Below are positions 7,115 through 15,733 of a stretch of DNA of 37,288 nt, piece after piece (position 1 is the stretch's first letter; each line of letters begins with the position of its first letter). Below the pieces are notes generated by a model. The model was not told the DNA's origin. It worked only from the letters and a program-made list of their open reading frames with translations, and made no database searches. This DNA comes from a virus. Made by a program: the position numbers and the translations under genes. Where the stretch lies: the IMG/VR virus record IMGVR_UViG_3300012931_000012, positions 1 through 37,288 of that record. One strand, given 5' to 3'.

Positions 7115-7353
7115 ATTATTTAAAAATGATTTTAATTATATTATATGCGATGGGCGCAGGAGGATTAGCATTTTTTGTAATACAGGAGATTAAAAAAATG
7201 AGAGAAGAAACAAGATTTTGCAAATGTGGGGCGAAGGTGGTTTTTGAAACAGATATGCCGGTATCTGCAAAAATAAATTGTAGCAAATGTGCCGATAAAA
7301 AAATAGAGAAAAAAGAAGAAAAGCAAGGGGATTTATTTAGTGAAGGAGAATAA
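7111..7353 (+). CDS. One-TM membrane protein with cytoplasmic zinc ribbon
   Basis: 80 residues. An N-terminal membrane segment (YLKMILIILYAMGAGGLAFF) is followed by a basic stretch (KKMREE) and a four-Cys ribbon, CKCG near residue 38 and CSKC near 58, then a very charged tail. The positive residues after the helix suggest the ribbon stays inside the cell. It overlaps the broken transglycosylase by 4 nt (ATGA). Function unknown. Confidence 0.7.
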   Translation: MNYLKMILIILYAMGAGGLAFFVIQEIKKMREETRFCKCGAKVVFETDMPVSAKINCSKCADKKIEKKEEKQGDLFSEGE

Positions 7354-7355
7354 AA

Positions 7356-7526
7356 ATGTTAAAAAGATGTAAATATACTACGGTTAAAGAGACACCAGAA
7401 AATAATATTGTCTTCTGGTGCAAAAAATATGAGACTGCATATCCCGCTACGGAAGATGGGTGTTGGAATAATATAGGACGCTGTAAGGGATTGGAATGCA
7501 GGTCTAACGATAAGGACAAAAAATAA
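7356..7526 (+). CDS. Small Cys-rich protein
   Basis: 56 residues with five cysteines (RCKY, WCKKY, GCWNN, RCKGLEC), resembling small phage zinc or disulfide proteins. Ribosome site GAAGGAGAATAAAA precedes the ATG. The TAA overlaps the next ATG at 7526. No signal peptide, so zinc binding in the cytoplasm is more likely than disulfides. Confidence 0.65.
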   Translation: MLKRCKYTTVKETPENNIVFWCKKYETAYPATEDGCWNNIGRCKGLECRSNDKDKK

Positions 7527-7753
7527 TGTGTAGAAAATTAGGACAATCAGGCTATTGGACAAACATTAGAATTGATCAAGTGCGTGAAGTAGTGAGAAAT
7601 ATAAAATATTATCGAGAAGGGTCTCTGGTATTAAAGGAAAAATATAATATAATTATTAACGCACATAATTTAAAAAATATGGCATCAAAATACAAAATGG
7701 AAAGGAATATGGGATATGGCGGCAAAAGAGTTGCAGGACAATACTGCGAATAA
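7526..7753 (+). CDS. Hypothetical small basic protein
   Basis: 75 residues, basic. IDQVREVVRNIKYYREGSLV followed by LKEKYNIIINAHNLKNMASK looks like two helices of a small DNA-binding domain, with INAHNLKNMASKYK as a possible recognition helix. It starts in TAATG with the gene before. Its last 38 bases overlap the next frame, which opens at 7716 behind AAAGGAATATGGG. Confidence 0.6.
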   Translation: MCRKLGQSGYWTNIRIDQVREVVRNIKYYREGSLVLKEKYNIIINAHNLKNMASKYKMERNMGYGGKRVAGQYCE

Positions 7754-7874
7754 AGATATAAAAGAATGCTTGGATGAAATATGTGAATGGATGGGGACGA
7801 CACAATCTGTATTGTATCGAATACGGAAAGATATTAATTATTTAAAAAATAAATGTCGTGAAAAAAATGATTAA
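7716..7874 (+). CDS. Hypothetical small protein, HTH-like
   Basis: 52 residues (MAAKELQDNTANKDIKECLD at the start). IKECLDEICEWMGTTQSVLY followed by RIRKDINYLKNKCR is typical of a small helix-turn-helix: a helix, a GTTQS turn and a basic recognition helix. Ribosome site AAAGGAATATGGGAT. It overlaps the previous gene by 38 nt in another frame and the next by 8 nt. Confidence 0.6.
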   Translation: MAAKELQDNTANKDIKECLDEICEWMGTTQSVLYRIRKDINYLKNKCREKND

Positions 7875-7995
7875 ATATAAAATAAAATTAAAATATTGGA
7901 AGTTATGCTATTACATAAAATACTATGATAACACTATACTTCCAATATTATTTTTGGGTTTATGCCTGCTTATTTTGTTAACTTGTAAACGATAG
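7867..7995 (+). CDS. Small one-TM protein at the end of the rightward unit
   Basis: 42 residues: a basic, Tyr-rich N-terminus (MIKYKIKLKYWKLCYYIKYY) and one hydrophobic segment (ILPILFLGLCLLILLTC) ending CKR at a TAG stop. It overlaps the previous gene by 8 nt and, on the other strand, the last 26 nt of the gene ending at 7970. A 12-bp inverted repeat lies inside it, so it may be coding, terminator, or both. Confidence 0.45.
   Translation: MIKYKIKLKYWKLCYYIKYYDNTILPILFLGLCLLILLTCKR
7892..7957 (+). terminator. Candidate bidirectional terminator at the convergent junction
   Basis: AATATTGGAAGT (7892..7903) and ACTTCCAATATT (7938..7949) are perfect 12-bp inverted arms separated by 34 nt, themselves partly self-complementary. 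T-rich sequence follows on both strands (ATTTTTGGG on +, TTTTAATTTTATTTT on -). It lies where the two long transcription units meet. Confidence 0.5.
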
Positions 7996-8362
7996 TTCCA
8001 CCTAACAACGCTCCAACTGCTCCAAAACCTACATATATTTTCCAGTTCCCATGACTTTCTAATTCTACGTCAAGTCTGTTGCTTTTGCAGGCATCTTCTG
8101 CGGTTACTCTAATTATATTGTCTTTATAGGATTCGGCTTTCATATTTAACGGAGAATTTAAACAAGCTTTGAGTGCGTCGAAATTTTCCTGATTGTATTC
8201 CGGATCCTTGAGATTAGCGTATTTGTGTTCGGTTTTATATTCAGTCTGTTTTCCAATTTCAATCTTATCGGATGGTAAAAATTTTATTCCAACAAATATT
8301 CCGGAACCGAAAGCAATACATAATATAATTATCACCGCAATTATAGTTCTAATAGTTTTCAT
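7970..8362 (-). CDS. Two-TM envelope protein of the lysis block
   Basis: 130 residues. An N-terminal membrane anchor (IIAVIIILCIAFGSGIFVGI) is followed by a hydrophilic, probably periplasmic domain of about 75 residues with two cysteines (KACLNS, DACKS), and a C-terminal membrane segment (YVGFGAVGALLGGTIVYKL). It overlaps the holin-like gene by 4 nt and is last in the leftward unit. Position suggests a spanin-like or other lysis accessory role, but no spanin family was recognised. Confidence 0.7.
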   Translation of the reverse strand: MKTIRTIIAVIIILCIAFGSGIFVGIKFLPSDKIEIGKQTEYKTEHKYANLKDPEYNQENFDALKACLNSPLNMKAESYKDNIIRVTAEDACKSNRLDVELESHGNWKIYVGFGAVGALLGGTIVYKLTK

Positions 8363-8601
8363 ATTCCCGGCTTATCTGATATAGTAGGAGTGTCCGTTTT
8401 TTTACCTTCAAAAACTTTTCCCACTGTTTTAGTAATTGTTCCGCTTGCCAAAAACGACCCCACGAGAATAGAGAGACCGCCTAAATCTCTATTCATAAAG
8501 ACCCCATAAAAAGCAAGCCCCACACCTACAATAAATGAAAGAAAATGGATAAGTCTCGTCATTGACTGTGGGGAATCTTCCCTGAAAAATCCACTTAACA
8601 T
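8359..8601 (-). CDS. Holin-like membrane protein
   Basis: 80 residues with two membrane segments, LIHFLSFIVGVGLAFYGVF and LGGLSILVGSFLASGTITK. It has a short charged N-terminus (FFREDSPQSMTR) and a charged tail (GKVFEGKKTDT). This is the layout of small class II phage holins and of holin-like proteins with RDLGG..LVGSFLA. It sits in the lysis block with the amidase two genes upstream. Holin function is inferred from topology and position. Confidence 0.7.
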   Translation of the reverse strand: MLSGFFREDSPQSMTRLIHFLSFIVGVGLAFYGVFMNRDLGGLSILVGSFLASGTITKTVGKVFEGKKTDTPTISDKPGI

Positions 8602-8727
8602 TTATATATCCTCCGATTTTTTAAAACATTTTTTAACCCATAAAGCTATTATTAGATCAAGTTCTGAAAGTTTGTATACTACCTTGTTTAAAACAACTGC
8701 TAGAATTTTAAAAAATATTTTTTTCAT
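8602..8727 (-). CDS. 41-residue basic peptide in the lysis block
   Basis: MKKIFFKILAVVLNKVVYKL at the start, then LDLIIALWVKKCFKKSEDI: amphipathic and basic, with one weak hydrophobic stretch. The start overlaps the amidase stop (ATGA at 8724..8727) and the TAA abuts the holin-like ATG. Its last codons (TCGGAGGATATA) provide that gene's ribosome site. It may be a coupling peptide or a small membrane-active lysis factor. Confidence 0.55.
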   Translation of the reverse strand: MKKIFFKILAVVLNKVVYKLSELDLIIALWVKKCFKKSEDI

Positions 8728-9266
8728 GCGGCCACCTCATATATTTCATCATATATTTTTTTTGCGTTGAATCTGTTCTGTACAATATCCCAGTCAAAAA
8801 ATTCTCCCGGGCAATTTTTAGGCTTGTTACTATATTTATTCCCAGTAGCACCGTGACCTGCAATCACAGTAATTGGATATTTTTCTTTTAGTCCATTGAT
8901 CAAATTTAAAAGACTGACATATTGTTCGTCGGTGTACCCTCCGTGATTATCAACATAAGGATTAAGTAATTCTATTCCAATAGTTACCCGGTCATGAGCC
9001 CCCGAGGAAGAGTGATAAACAAAATAGTTATCAGGAATTATTTGAGTTACTGAACCATCTCTATCAATCGAATAATGGTATAGTGCAATTCCTTTTTTAT
9101 ACTCCGCCGCACGTTCTCCGGATAGCATCCAATTTATTATTGATTCTTCATTTTTCCCACCACCGGTTCCATGTATAATTATTTCTCGGATGCTGCCTAA
9201 AGGGCGTTCAAATGGTTTAGATATATCTTTGAAATACTTATTAAAAACCCTATTATCATATTTCAT
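8724..9266 (-). CDS. N-acetylmuramoyl-L-alanine amidase (endolysin)
   Basis: 180 residues, Amidase_2/PGRP fold, cleaving the bond between MurNAc and L-Ala in peptidoglycan. Visible features are IIIHGTGGG with zinc ligand H32, YHYSIDRDG (63-71), IGIELLNPY with E99, IAGHGATG with H138, and NCPGEFFDW with C152 as third zinc ligand. No signal peptide, so release depends on a holin, consistent with the holin-like gene just downstream. Single-domain, like T7 lysozyme, without a wall-binding module. Confidence 0.9.
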   Translation of the reverse strand: MKYDNRVFNKYFKDISKPFERPLGSIREIIIHGTGGGKNEESIINWMLSGERAAEYKKGIALYHYSIDRDGSVTQIIPDNYFVYHSSSGAHDRVTIGIELLNPYVDNHGGYTDEQYVSLLNLINGLKEKYPITVIAGHGATGNKYSNKPKNCPGEFFDWDIVQNRFNAKKIYDEIYEVAA

Positions 9267-9557
9267 TTAATCTTCTCCTCCTGTAATTTTTTTTCTATGG
9301 TCTTCGAATACTGGTTCGATCTTTCTCCGACGGTCGACAATTAGCAAGATCGTCTGCAAAAAACTAGTGTTTACCTTTTGCACCTCCTCTATTCCGTAAA
9401 GTCGTTTGTCGAGTTGTGTTATTGTATCAGTAAAAGCCTGTCTTCCTGCTAATGCATCATCTAATTTTTCTTTATTTTCCAAAAGGCTATCAATTTTTTT
9501 TGTGCGTTCTCGTCTTTTTTTAAAGAAAGATATTATCAAATAAATAATTCTATTCAT
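9267..9557 (-). CDS. Small coiled-coil protein with N-terminal hydrophobic segment
   Basis: 96 residues. It opens with a short hydrophobic stretch (MNRIIYLIISFFKKRR), then a long charged helix (KIDSLLENKEKLDDALAGRQ and following LDKRLYGIEEVQKV) and a second hydrophobic patch (FLQTILLIVDRR). It overlaps the upstream gene by 4 nt. The layout is compatible with an inner-membrane lysis accessory, but no family was recognised. Confidence 0.6.
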   Translation of the reverse strand: MNRIIYLIISFFKKRRERTKKIDSLLENKEKLDDALAGRQAFTDTITQLDKRLYGIEEVQKVNTSFLQTILLIVDRRRKIEPVFEDHRKKITGGED

Positions 9558-9781
9558 TCGTCCAACCTCTCTAAAAGATTTTTTATGTCAATATTCAAAA
9601 AATTTGTAAAACTTTTTAACCATTGTCTGCGATCTTTGGGAGAATATGCTTTTGGAAAAGTGAACCATAAGCCTTCTCTGATAGCCTTGCATACTGAATC
9701 TGCCGCATCTCTGCTTGAATCTTGATGTCTATAAAAAAGCATACTAAGCGCATGATCCAATAATATACTTTCTTTTTCCAT
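9554..9781 (-). CDS. Hypothetical small protein
   Basis: 75 residues, predicted helical, no membrane segment: ILLDHALSMLFYRHQDSSRD, AADSVCKAIREGLWFTFPKA, then PKDRRQWLKSFTNFLNIDIK and an acidic tail. Begins about 30 nt after the large ejection-protein gene. Unknown function; late expression is likely from its place in the unit. Confidence 0.6.
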   Translation of the reverse strand: MEKESILLDHALSMLFYRHQDSSRDAADSVCKAIREGLWFTFPKAYSPKDRRQWLKSFTNFLNIDIKNLLERLDE

Positions 9782-9810
9782 TTAAAAAACTCCATGATTT
9801 TACCTACTGA

Positions 9811-12621
9811 TTATTTTATATTCGAGATCTTCCCAATATTTAATATTCCTTTCTTTTTTTTAGGATAATTTCCCTTGATAATATCTTTCGTATTTCCACC
9901 CCGTTGGGAAATGTTATATCTTTTTACTATTTGTCCATATCCGGGGATTCCTCCTAATTTCCCAAGTTCCAATAACCCACCCAGCAGATCTAGATTTTTC
10001 CCTTTGTTTAATTTATCAAGGCTCTTTTCTATAGAATTTATTGCTGAACCTCCGATTGTTTTTCCATATTTAGCACTTCTCACCATAGGATAGATGGAAG
10101 CCATTGCCATTAAAGCATTAAATATAGCCTTAGAGTTGCTGTCTCCTTCAGCTTTCGATTTTTCTATTTCTTTGATAGGATTAGGAAATGCATCCATTCC
10201 AAAACCGTCTTGGTAAATTTTATTTAATAAAGCTGTAGCCACTATATATTTTGTTAGTTTAGAAGGGTTGAATTTATTATTCCCCCCAATTCCCAAAATA
10301 TCTTTCTTGAAATATTGATAATCCGAATTAGCGAAAGTTTGGAAAAGAGTTAATGCTTTCCCGGCTCCTGTTCTAGTTAATGGAGTTCTATCTATTTTAT
10401 TCGCAGATCCCTGTGTCCTTATGACCACATCGTCAGCATAATCAATAGCCTTTTTGGGTAACATTTTGTCTTTTATTGCTTTGCTGTAAGATGCAAGCCA
10501 AGTGGATCTAGCAGATTCTGCATCTAACATTTGTAATGGAGTAACCCCAATTTTCCCAAATTTAGATTTTATTTTCCCAAATTTAGATTTTATTTTCCCG
10601 GACCCATTTAAAGCTTCCTCAATCCCTGTTTCGAAAAAACGGGTGTTGAGAACTGCACTTTTATCAAAAGCAAATTTTCGCCATTCGGGAATTAAATTCA
10701 TCCTTATTCCATTAACTAAATTTTTCAATCCTACTTCGGGATATGTATTGCGTAATGATAAAAATTGTTTTGCAGCACTATCAAAATTAAAAGACAATAC
10801 ACTATAAATCAAATTTTTATTTACTTTTTCAGCTATATTATCAAGCCATTTTAATTTTTTACCACCGATGGAAGTATATACTTTTTTACCAGCAACATCG
10901 TTAATCCATTGGTTTATAGCTTCAAAAGCATATGGGTTTTCATTCATAAGCTTAAAACCCTTCTCTGTCCCATCTTCTAATTTCCGAGTTAAAGCTTGTG
11001 CTTTTGATATCTCTGGAGATAAATAAATATGTTGTAACGCCGAATGGTTATATTTGTTAAAAACATTAAAAGCATCCATTTCCACACCGATATCGTTTTT
11101 TAACCTTTTTTTAGCAAAAGCGAAAGGGGTAGATTTTGGATTGATAAAATCCGAAATAACATCCATTTTAGCGAGAACAGGATTTATGCCTTCTTTATTC
11201 ATCTCCTCCAGATTTTTAAAGAAAGTAAAATAATTATCTACCTTCGGGAATGGGTCTTTACCAGATAATTTTCTAGCTTCCTGCAGGCGGTCATATAAAG
11301 ATTCATATTTTGAACGCATTAAATTATATGCTTCTAATTCTTTATCTGTTAATTCTGGGGCAATCCGTTTCATTTTTGATAATATTTCCTTCCCCCCGGC
11401 CTGTTGCGCAACGGCGTGTTCCATTATTCTTTCGGAAGATTTTTTGGGTAAAGATTTTTTTAATTGCTCTATTTCTTTTTTATCAATTGCATATTCTATA
11501 TTTTTTAAGTGTTCTGCTTTCTGCATCGACCGGTATGTTAAGTCTTTAAAGGATTCCCCGAGTTTATCAATATACCTATTGGACGGTTCAAGCAATCCTT
11601 GCGGCTTTTCCATTAAAGGAAGGTCTTTCATTATATTCATTTCTGCTTCATATACCGGAACAGATTTAGAACCATCTGGAAAAATTTTTTGATGGTTTAC
11701 TATTTTAGTAATTGAACCATAATCACCAATATTTTCTTTTCTATAAATAGCATCACTTAAATTCTTTAAAAGCTTGTTCTCCCCCAACCGATTAACATCA
11801 GGAATGGAATCATTGATTATTACTTGTGCGTCATCCCCCAATCGTTCCGATAACTTATTTATGTATGGTGATATATTTTCTATTTTATTAGATGTTGTTT
11901 TATTCCCCAATAATTTTATAGTAGTTGAATCTAATTTATCTATATCGTTTATTGGTACAGATAAAATATCTTTATAAGTTGGAAGAGACTTAATTTCTTT
12001 AGCTGTTGCAGGTAAAGCGACTTCAGATATAGTGGGAATTTCTTTTTTTAATATATCTTCGGACACAGTTTCTCCCAAAATCCCTGCCAACTTCCTTCCT
12101 CCAATATTTTCTATTCCTTTGGATGCGATCTTTCCGGATATTTTCCCAACGCCCCTTACTGCTAGTTTCCCTAATCCATACCCCAAAGACATCAAATCTG
12201 TTGGGTCTTCTAGAGTGTCCTGCAGGGTTTGCTGCCCGTACATTGCTTTATTGCGTTCTTCTCCCTTTGGCATATTCTCAATACGTTTCCATTTTTCTGA
12301 ATCACTTTCGGAATCATTAAAGATATTATATAAATTTTCTGCTGTATTTAAAGCTTCTCCAACAACAGGAACATTGTGTAATTGTGTTCCTATCCCCTGC
12401 CATATTTTTTTAGGAATTTCAGATTTAGGAGAACTTGATTTAAAAACATCAGGTTCCATATTTTCAGTATCTTTATAAAAATCATTTTTTGCACGCTCTA
12501 TATATTCGGGTTCCAATTGTGGTGTAATAACCTCATTAAAGTATTGGTCACGAATTTCTTTTTTCTTTTCTGGAGACTGTGCTTTATATTGATCTTCTGA
12601 TATAACTTCTGACCATTTCAT
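9811..12621 (-). CDS. Large ejection/internal virion protein
   Basis: 936 residues. N-terminal MKWSEVISEDQYKAQSPEKK, then IRDQYFNEVITPQL and EYIERAKNDFYKD, is the charged helical opening often seen in podoviral internal proteins that leave the capsid with the DNA. Long charged helices fill the middle and the C-terminal quarter is Gly/Lys-rich. It contains a tandem KSKFGKI-KSKFGKI repeat. With the next two genes it occupies the place of the P22 ejection trio (gp7, gp20, gp16) downstream of the tail genes. No lysozyme or transglycosylase motif was seen. Confidence 0.7.
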   Translation of the reverse strand: MKWSEVISEDQYKAQSPEKKKEIRDQYFNEVITPQLEPEYIERAKNDFYKDTENMEPDVFKSSSPKSEIPKKIWQGIGTQLHNVPVVGEALNTAENLYNIFNDSESDSEKWKRIENMPKGEERNKAMYGQQTLQDTLEDPTDLMSLGYGLGKLAVRGVGKISGKIASKGIENIGGRKLAGILGETVSEDILKKEIPTISEVALPATAKEIKSLPTYKDILSVPINDIDKLDSTTIKLLGNKTTSNKIENISPYINKLSERLGDDAQVIINDSIPDVNRLGENKLLKNLSDAIYRKENIGDYGSITKIVNHQKIFPDGSKSVPVYEAEMNIMKDLPLMEKPQGLLEPSNRYIDKLGESFKDLTYRSMQKAEHLKNIEYAIDKKEIEQLKKSLPKKSSERIMEHAVAQQAGGKEILSKMKRIAPELTDKELEAYNLMRSKYESLYDRLQEARKLSGKDPFPKVDNYFTFFKNLEEMNKEGINPVLAKMDVISDFINPKSTPFAFAKKRLKNDIGVEMDAFNVFNKYNHSALQHIYLSPEISKAQALTRKLEDGTEKGFKLMNENPYAFEAINQWINDVAGKKVYTSIGGKKLKWLDNIAEKVNKNLIYSVLSFNFDSAAKQFLSLRNTYPEVGLKNLVNGIRMNLIPEWRKFAFDKSAVLNTRFFETGIEEALNGSGKIKSKFGKIKSKFGKIGVTPLQMLDAESARSTWLASYSKAIKDKMLPKKAIDYADDVVIRTQGSANKIDRTPLTRTGAGKALTLFQTFANSDYQYFKKDILGIGGNNKFNPSKLTKYIVATALLNKIYQDGFGMDAFPNPIKEIEKSKAEGDSNSKAIFNALMAMASIYPMVRSAKYGKTIGGSAINSIEKSLDKLNKGKNLDLLGGLLELGKLGGIPGYGQIVKRYNISQRGGNTKDIIKGNYPKKKKGILNIGKISNIK
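10551..10592 (-). repeat. 21-bp tandem duplication in the ejection-protein gene
   Basis: Two adjacent copies of a 21-nt unit (TTTTCCCAAATTTAGATTTTA on +) and a partial third encode KSKFGKI twice in frame. The reading frame is kept, so this is a simple in-frame expansion. Confidence 0.85.
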
Positions 12622-12625
12622 TTAA

Positions 12626-13678
12626 TTACCATGGTTTTTTATATTCTTTGGCACTAGAAGATTTCCCGACTTTTTTGTTTTCTTTTTTCGGAGGTTCTTC
12701 TTTCTTAAAAATAACCTTTGGTGGATTTTCTCCTCCAGTTAAAGAATTAAATATTCTTTTTGGGAAAGACGGTTGCTCTGGTTTTTCGGCTGATATTCCG
12801 GACTGTTCTAACCCCAATTGTGCGGCTTCCGGGTTCGAGTCATATAGTCCGGCAAGTTTAGCTTGTGATACTCCGGCGGATGCATTTTTTGAAGGGATAG
12901 AAGAGACGTCTTCTGCTTTCGATTCCACTACTTCATCTCCATTATTCATCCACTTTAAAGCGTCAGAATAAGTTCCGCTTTCTTTCGTCCTTTTGTTATA
13001 ATATATTTTAGGTTGTGCATTTCCTGAGCGACTTATTTTCTGTAATTGTCTTGCTTGATATTCTTTTACCCAAGCAGGATCAATGGATCTTAAATCTTCT
13101 AACATTTTTTCCCTTGCAGCTATTACCTGTCTTGTGCTATCATCAACATAATCCTTTTTTTCTATAATAGGATCTGTTTTTAACAATGCATCTTTTATCT
13201 GAACGGCATAGTCTTGGTCATACGAAGATTGTTGAGCTTGTGCTAAATTTAATTTCTGACGAATAGCTTTCCCGGCAGGGCTGTCGTCTCCACCTACTCT
13301 ATAAATTAAAGCTTTAAAGTCAGCATCAGAAGGATTACTTTTTCCGGTTATATTCTGTAAACTTTTCAAAGCATCATCAATATTTATATTACTTAAGTTT
13401 TGGATAACAGCTTTCCCAACTTCCGTTTTAGGGGAAAGCGATTTTAGTACTTCTCGTTGTAAATCTAATGGTAAATCCTTATTATCCTTTAAGGACTTTT
13501 GCATCAAAGAAAGATCGTCTAATTCGGGAGTGGCTAATTCTGCCGGATTTATAGACTGTCTTTGTGGCATAGTCAGAGAAATATTGGTTTTTTTAGTGGG
13601 ACTAAAACCGGGATTTAAACCATTCCAAGCATTTTGGTTTGTAGGGAAGTTTATTCCTACCATATAATCGCCTAACAT
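12626..13678 (-). CDS. Probable ejection/minor virion protein
   Basis: 350 residues, Ser/Lys/Gln-rich and low in aromatics, with disordered-looking ends: NQNAWNGLNPGFSPTKKTN near the start and KKEEPPKKENKKVGKSSSAK at the end. The central part is helical (LQREVLKSLSPKTEVGKAVI). It starts in TAATG with the gene upstream; a second ATG five codons on is an alternative start. Sits between the 250-residue and 936-residue virion proteins as a likely member of the DNA-ejection set. Confidence 0.6.
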   Translation of the reverse strand: MLGDYMVGINFPTNQNAWNGLNPGFSPTKKTNISLTMPQRQSINPAELATPELDDLSLMQKSLKDNKDLPLDLQREVLKSLSPKTEVGKAVIQNLSNINIDDALKSLQNITGKSNPSDADFKALIYRVGGDDSPAGKAIRQKLNLAQAQQSSYDQDYAVQIKDALLKTDPIIEKKDYVDDSTRQVIAAREKMLEDLRSIDPAWVKEYQARQLQKISRSGNAQPKIYYNKRTKESGTYSDALKWMNNGDEVVESKAEDVSSIPSKNASAGVSQAKLAGLYDSNPEAAQLGLEQSGISAEKPEQPSFPKRIFNSLTGGENPPKVIFKKEEPPKKENKKVGKSSSAKEYKKPW

Positions 13679-14430
13679 TATTTACTCCTGCTTTTTGCGG
13701 CTTCGACTGCATATTTCCCCTGTGTGTCCGCTATTTTATTGCCATATATCCCATTTACTACGGATGTGGCAAGATTTGTACCCAGACCAAATAAATTTCC
13801 GGCATTGGTAACATCGTTCTGATATCCTGCCATATTATAATTAGAGTATGGTCTCATTGCATTTTCCGCCGCTCCAGTTAAGGTCTGATAATTATTCATT
13901 AAACCGCTGTTGCTTCTTATCTGATTACCTATCATTACATTTTGCGCACCAGTATTTATTTGGTTCTGTTGTTCATTACTCTTTATTTCATCCCATCTTT
14001 TATTCGCAGCATTTATTTTCTGTATCCCGATAGTATCACCGGCTTTGGCATTCGCAAGGTTAGTCCCGTATATGCCGCTTTGCCCCTGCAAATTTTTAAA
14101 TTCATCCTGTTGTTGGTTCTTCAGGGATTCCGACAATGGCAGAGTCCCATTAAGAGCCTGTTGGTATCGGGTTAAGGAGCTTTTATAAATCTTGTCCTGA
14201 TCCTTCATTTCTTGAGTGGTTCGTGGATCGTCCTGCCATTGCTGATCTGTCATTTTATTCCATGTCCCATCAGATCCAATACTATAGTGATTTTGATGTG
14301 CAAATTCAGACATCATATTCCCTTGATATTGTTTATACTGTTGGGCTATTTGTTTTTCTTCCGCCGACATTGAAGGCGCTTCCGGTTTAGTCCCGGCAAC
14401 CTGGCCAATCCCTGTTAATAATCCTGACAT
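13678..14430 (-). CDS. Probable ejection/minor virion protein
   Basis: 250 residues, very rich in Gln, Asn and Gly (EEKQIAQQYKQYQGNMMSEF, RSNSGLMNNYQTLTG), ending in a Gly/Ala-rich hydrophobic stretch (FGLGTNLATSVVNGIYGNKI) and a basic tail. Such composition is common for podoviral ejection proteins that must cross the envelope. The stop overlaps the next gene, and its start abuts the acetyltransferase-like gene stop. Confidence 0.6.
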   Translation of the reverse strand: MSGLLTGIGQVAGTKPEAPSMSAEEKQIAQQYKQYQGNMMSEFAHQNHYSIGSDGTWNKMTDQQWQDDPRTTQEMKDQDKIYKSSLTRYQQALNGTLPLSESLKNQQQDEFKNLQGQSGIYGTNLANAKAGDTIGIQKINAANKRWDEIKSNEQQNQINTGAQNVMIGNQIRSNSGLMNNYQTLTGAAENAMRPYSNYNMAGYQNDVTNAGNLFGLGTNLATSVVNGIYGNKIADTQGKYAVEAAKSRSK

Positions 14431-14819
14431 TATTTTACCTCTACTAAATAACTAGAGTATCCCTTATCTTCCGAATATGGTTTTTTCTTAAATTTATATT
14501 CGATTAGTTTTTTTAAATATTCTTTATTTACAATTATAATAGTATATTTAAAATCTTTAATCAAGTTTGTATAATAATTTATTAAACATAATGCATTTTT
14601 TATATTTCTAAATTCAGGTTTAATAAATAGATGTCTCAAAGATGGAATTTCTTGTTCGATTATAAAATGGAAAAATCCCATTATTTTTTCATCATTTTTC
14701 ATCACATATGTATTGCAAGGAAGCATATTATTTAACTCCATAGTATATCCTTCAATAACCATATTATTGTTTAATTCCTCTATTTCTTCTCCGGTTAATT
14801 GATTTATAAATATGCACAT
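14430..14819 (-). CDS. GNAT-like acetyltransferase
   Basis: About 129 residues from the chosen start MCIFINQLTGEEIEELNNNM. The frame is open to 14906, but those codons are inside the tail gene, and starting at 14819 gives a 16-nt overlap like other gene joints here. The motif order fits the GNAT fold: YVMKNDEKIMGFFHF (strands 2-3), LRHLFIKPEFRN (strand 4 before the acetyl-CoA loop), then ALCLINYYTNLIK (helix) and YTIIIVN (strand 5). The usual Q/RxxGxG/A loop is not clear, so binding of acetyl-CoA is uncertain. Similar genes lie among virion genes of some podoviruses. Confidence 0.6.
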   Translation of the reverse strand: MCIFINQLTGEEIEELNNNMVIEGYTMELNNMLPCNTYVMKNDEKIMGFFHFIIEQEIPSLRHLFIKPEFRNIKNALCLINYYTNLIKDFKYTIIIVNKEYLKKLIEYKFKKKPYSEDKGYSSYLVEVK

Positions 14820-15733
14820 ATCGCCGTAAGTAAATAAGGAGTATGGGCTCCCCAAATATTGATTGTATATACATCGGAAGTAGACAATTTTTGGGTAGCT
14901 GCCCAAAATTTTGTCATTGCGGTAAGTGTTATTTCCGTATCTATATTTAATGAATATGGGGTTCGCCCAGTGTCATAATATAACATAAAAGGCAAAAATT
15001 TGCCTAATTTCGGATAAACAGAAAAATCACAAGCCAAGATTCTATTGGAAGTTGTTACCTCCGAAACAGTTGCAGCAGCAACTATTCCGATATATCCCTG
15101 ACCGCCGGAAGAGGTAGAAGCCCAAAAAGAAAATTCTCCCTTCGCAAGTATTCTCCACTTTCCTATCCCTAGAACTGTATTTAAAATAGGATAATTATAA
15201 CCATAATTGCTATATGTACCCGTAGGGATAGTATAATTTGCATCACTGGAATACGTTCTCTCTATACTCCAGATACTGGAATCTTGCCAAGGAAAATCAG
15301 TTGGTCTATAGCACATCGCATATTTTGGAGAAGTTATTGTCGAACTTGTAAGCAGATAACTGGTTCCACAAAATATCGTAATCTGTGTGGCTGACCCCGA
15401 ATATGTTCCGATTTCCACAATTATGGCATATTTAGTAGTGGAGTCTTGAACATATTTTATCTTTTGCCCTACGGTAAGAACTGCGGTTACATCTGCATTT
15501 ATGCTTATAACACCGGTATAAGTAGAATAAGTAGAATCAACGGACGCATAAGTCCATGCGTTAGATTCCTCCATCCACTCAAGATCAGTTAGACTTACAT
15601 TATCGGAATTTACTAAAGATAGGATCTGCGATGCTGTAAGTTTTTTTGTAACTCCACTTTGCATACAAAGTAAAGTGTCTGTATTGGCAGGGGTAGACAC
15701 CGCCGCATAATCTGTTATTATTTTATTGGACAT
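14804..15733 (-). CDS. Tail appendage/fiber protein
   Basis: 309 residues, rich in Thr, Ser, Tyr and beta-strand patterns. The N-terminus has the short attachment-like segment seen in phage appendage proteins (DYAAVSTPANTDTLLCMQSG, then KKLTASQILSLV), followed by repeated strands around YSTYTGVISINADVTAV, ending in a compact C-terminal domain (YTINIWGAHTPYLLTAICAYL in parts). Directly downstream of the tail-hub gene with no gap. Likely a fiber or needle-tip component; receptor role is inferred. Confidence 0.65.
   Translation of the reverse strand: MSNKIITDYAAVSTPANTDTLLCMQSGVTKKLTASQILSLVNSDNVSLTDLEWMEESNAWTYASVDSTYSTYTGVISINADVTAVLTVGQKIKYVQDSTTKYAIIVEIGTYSGSATQITIFCGTSYLLTSSTITSPKYAMCYRPTDFPWQDSSIWSIERTYSSDANYTIPTGTYSNYGYNYPILNTVLGIGKWRILAKGEFSFWASTSSGGQGYIGIVAAATVSEVTTSNRILACDFSVYPKLGKFLPFMLYYDTGRTPYSLNIDTEITLTAMTKFWAATQKLSTSDVYTINIWGAHTPYLLTAICAYL

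Noticed and set aside
11310-12478. Several + strand open frames inside the large ejection-protein gene
   Set aside because: Antisense shadows of a long AT-rich gene; no ribosome sites.
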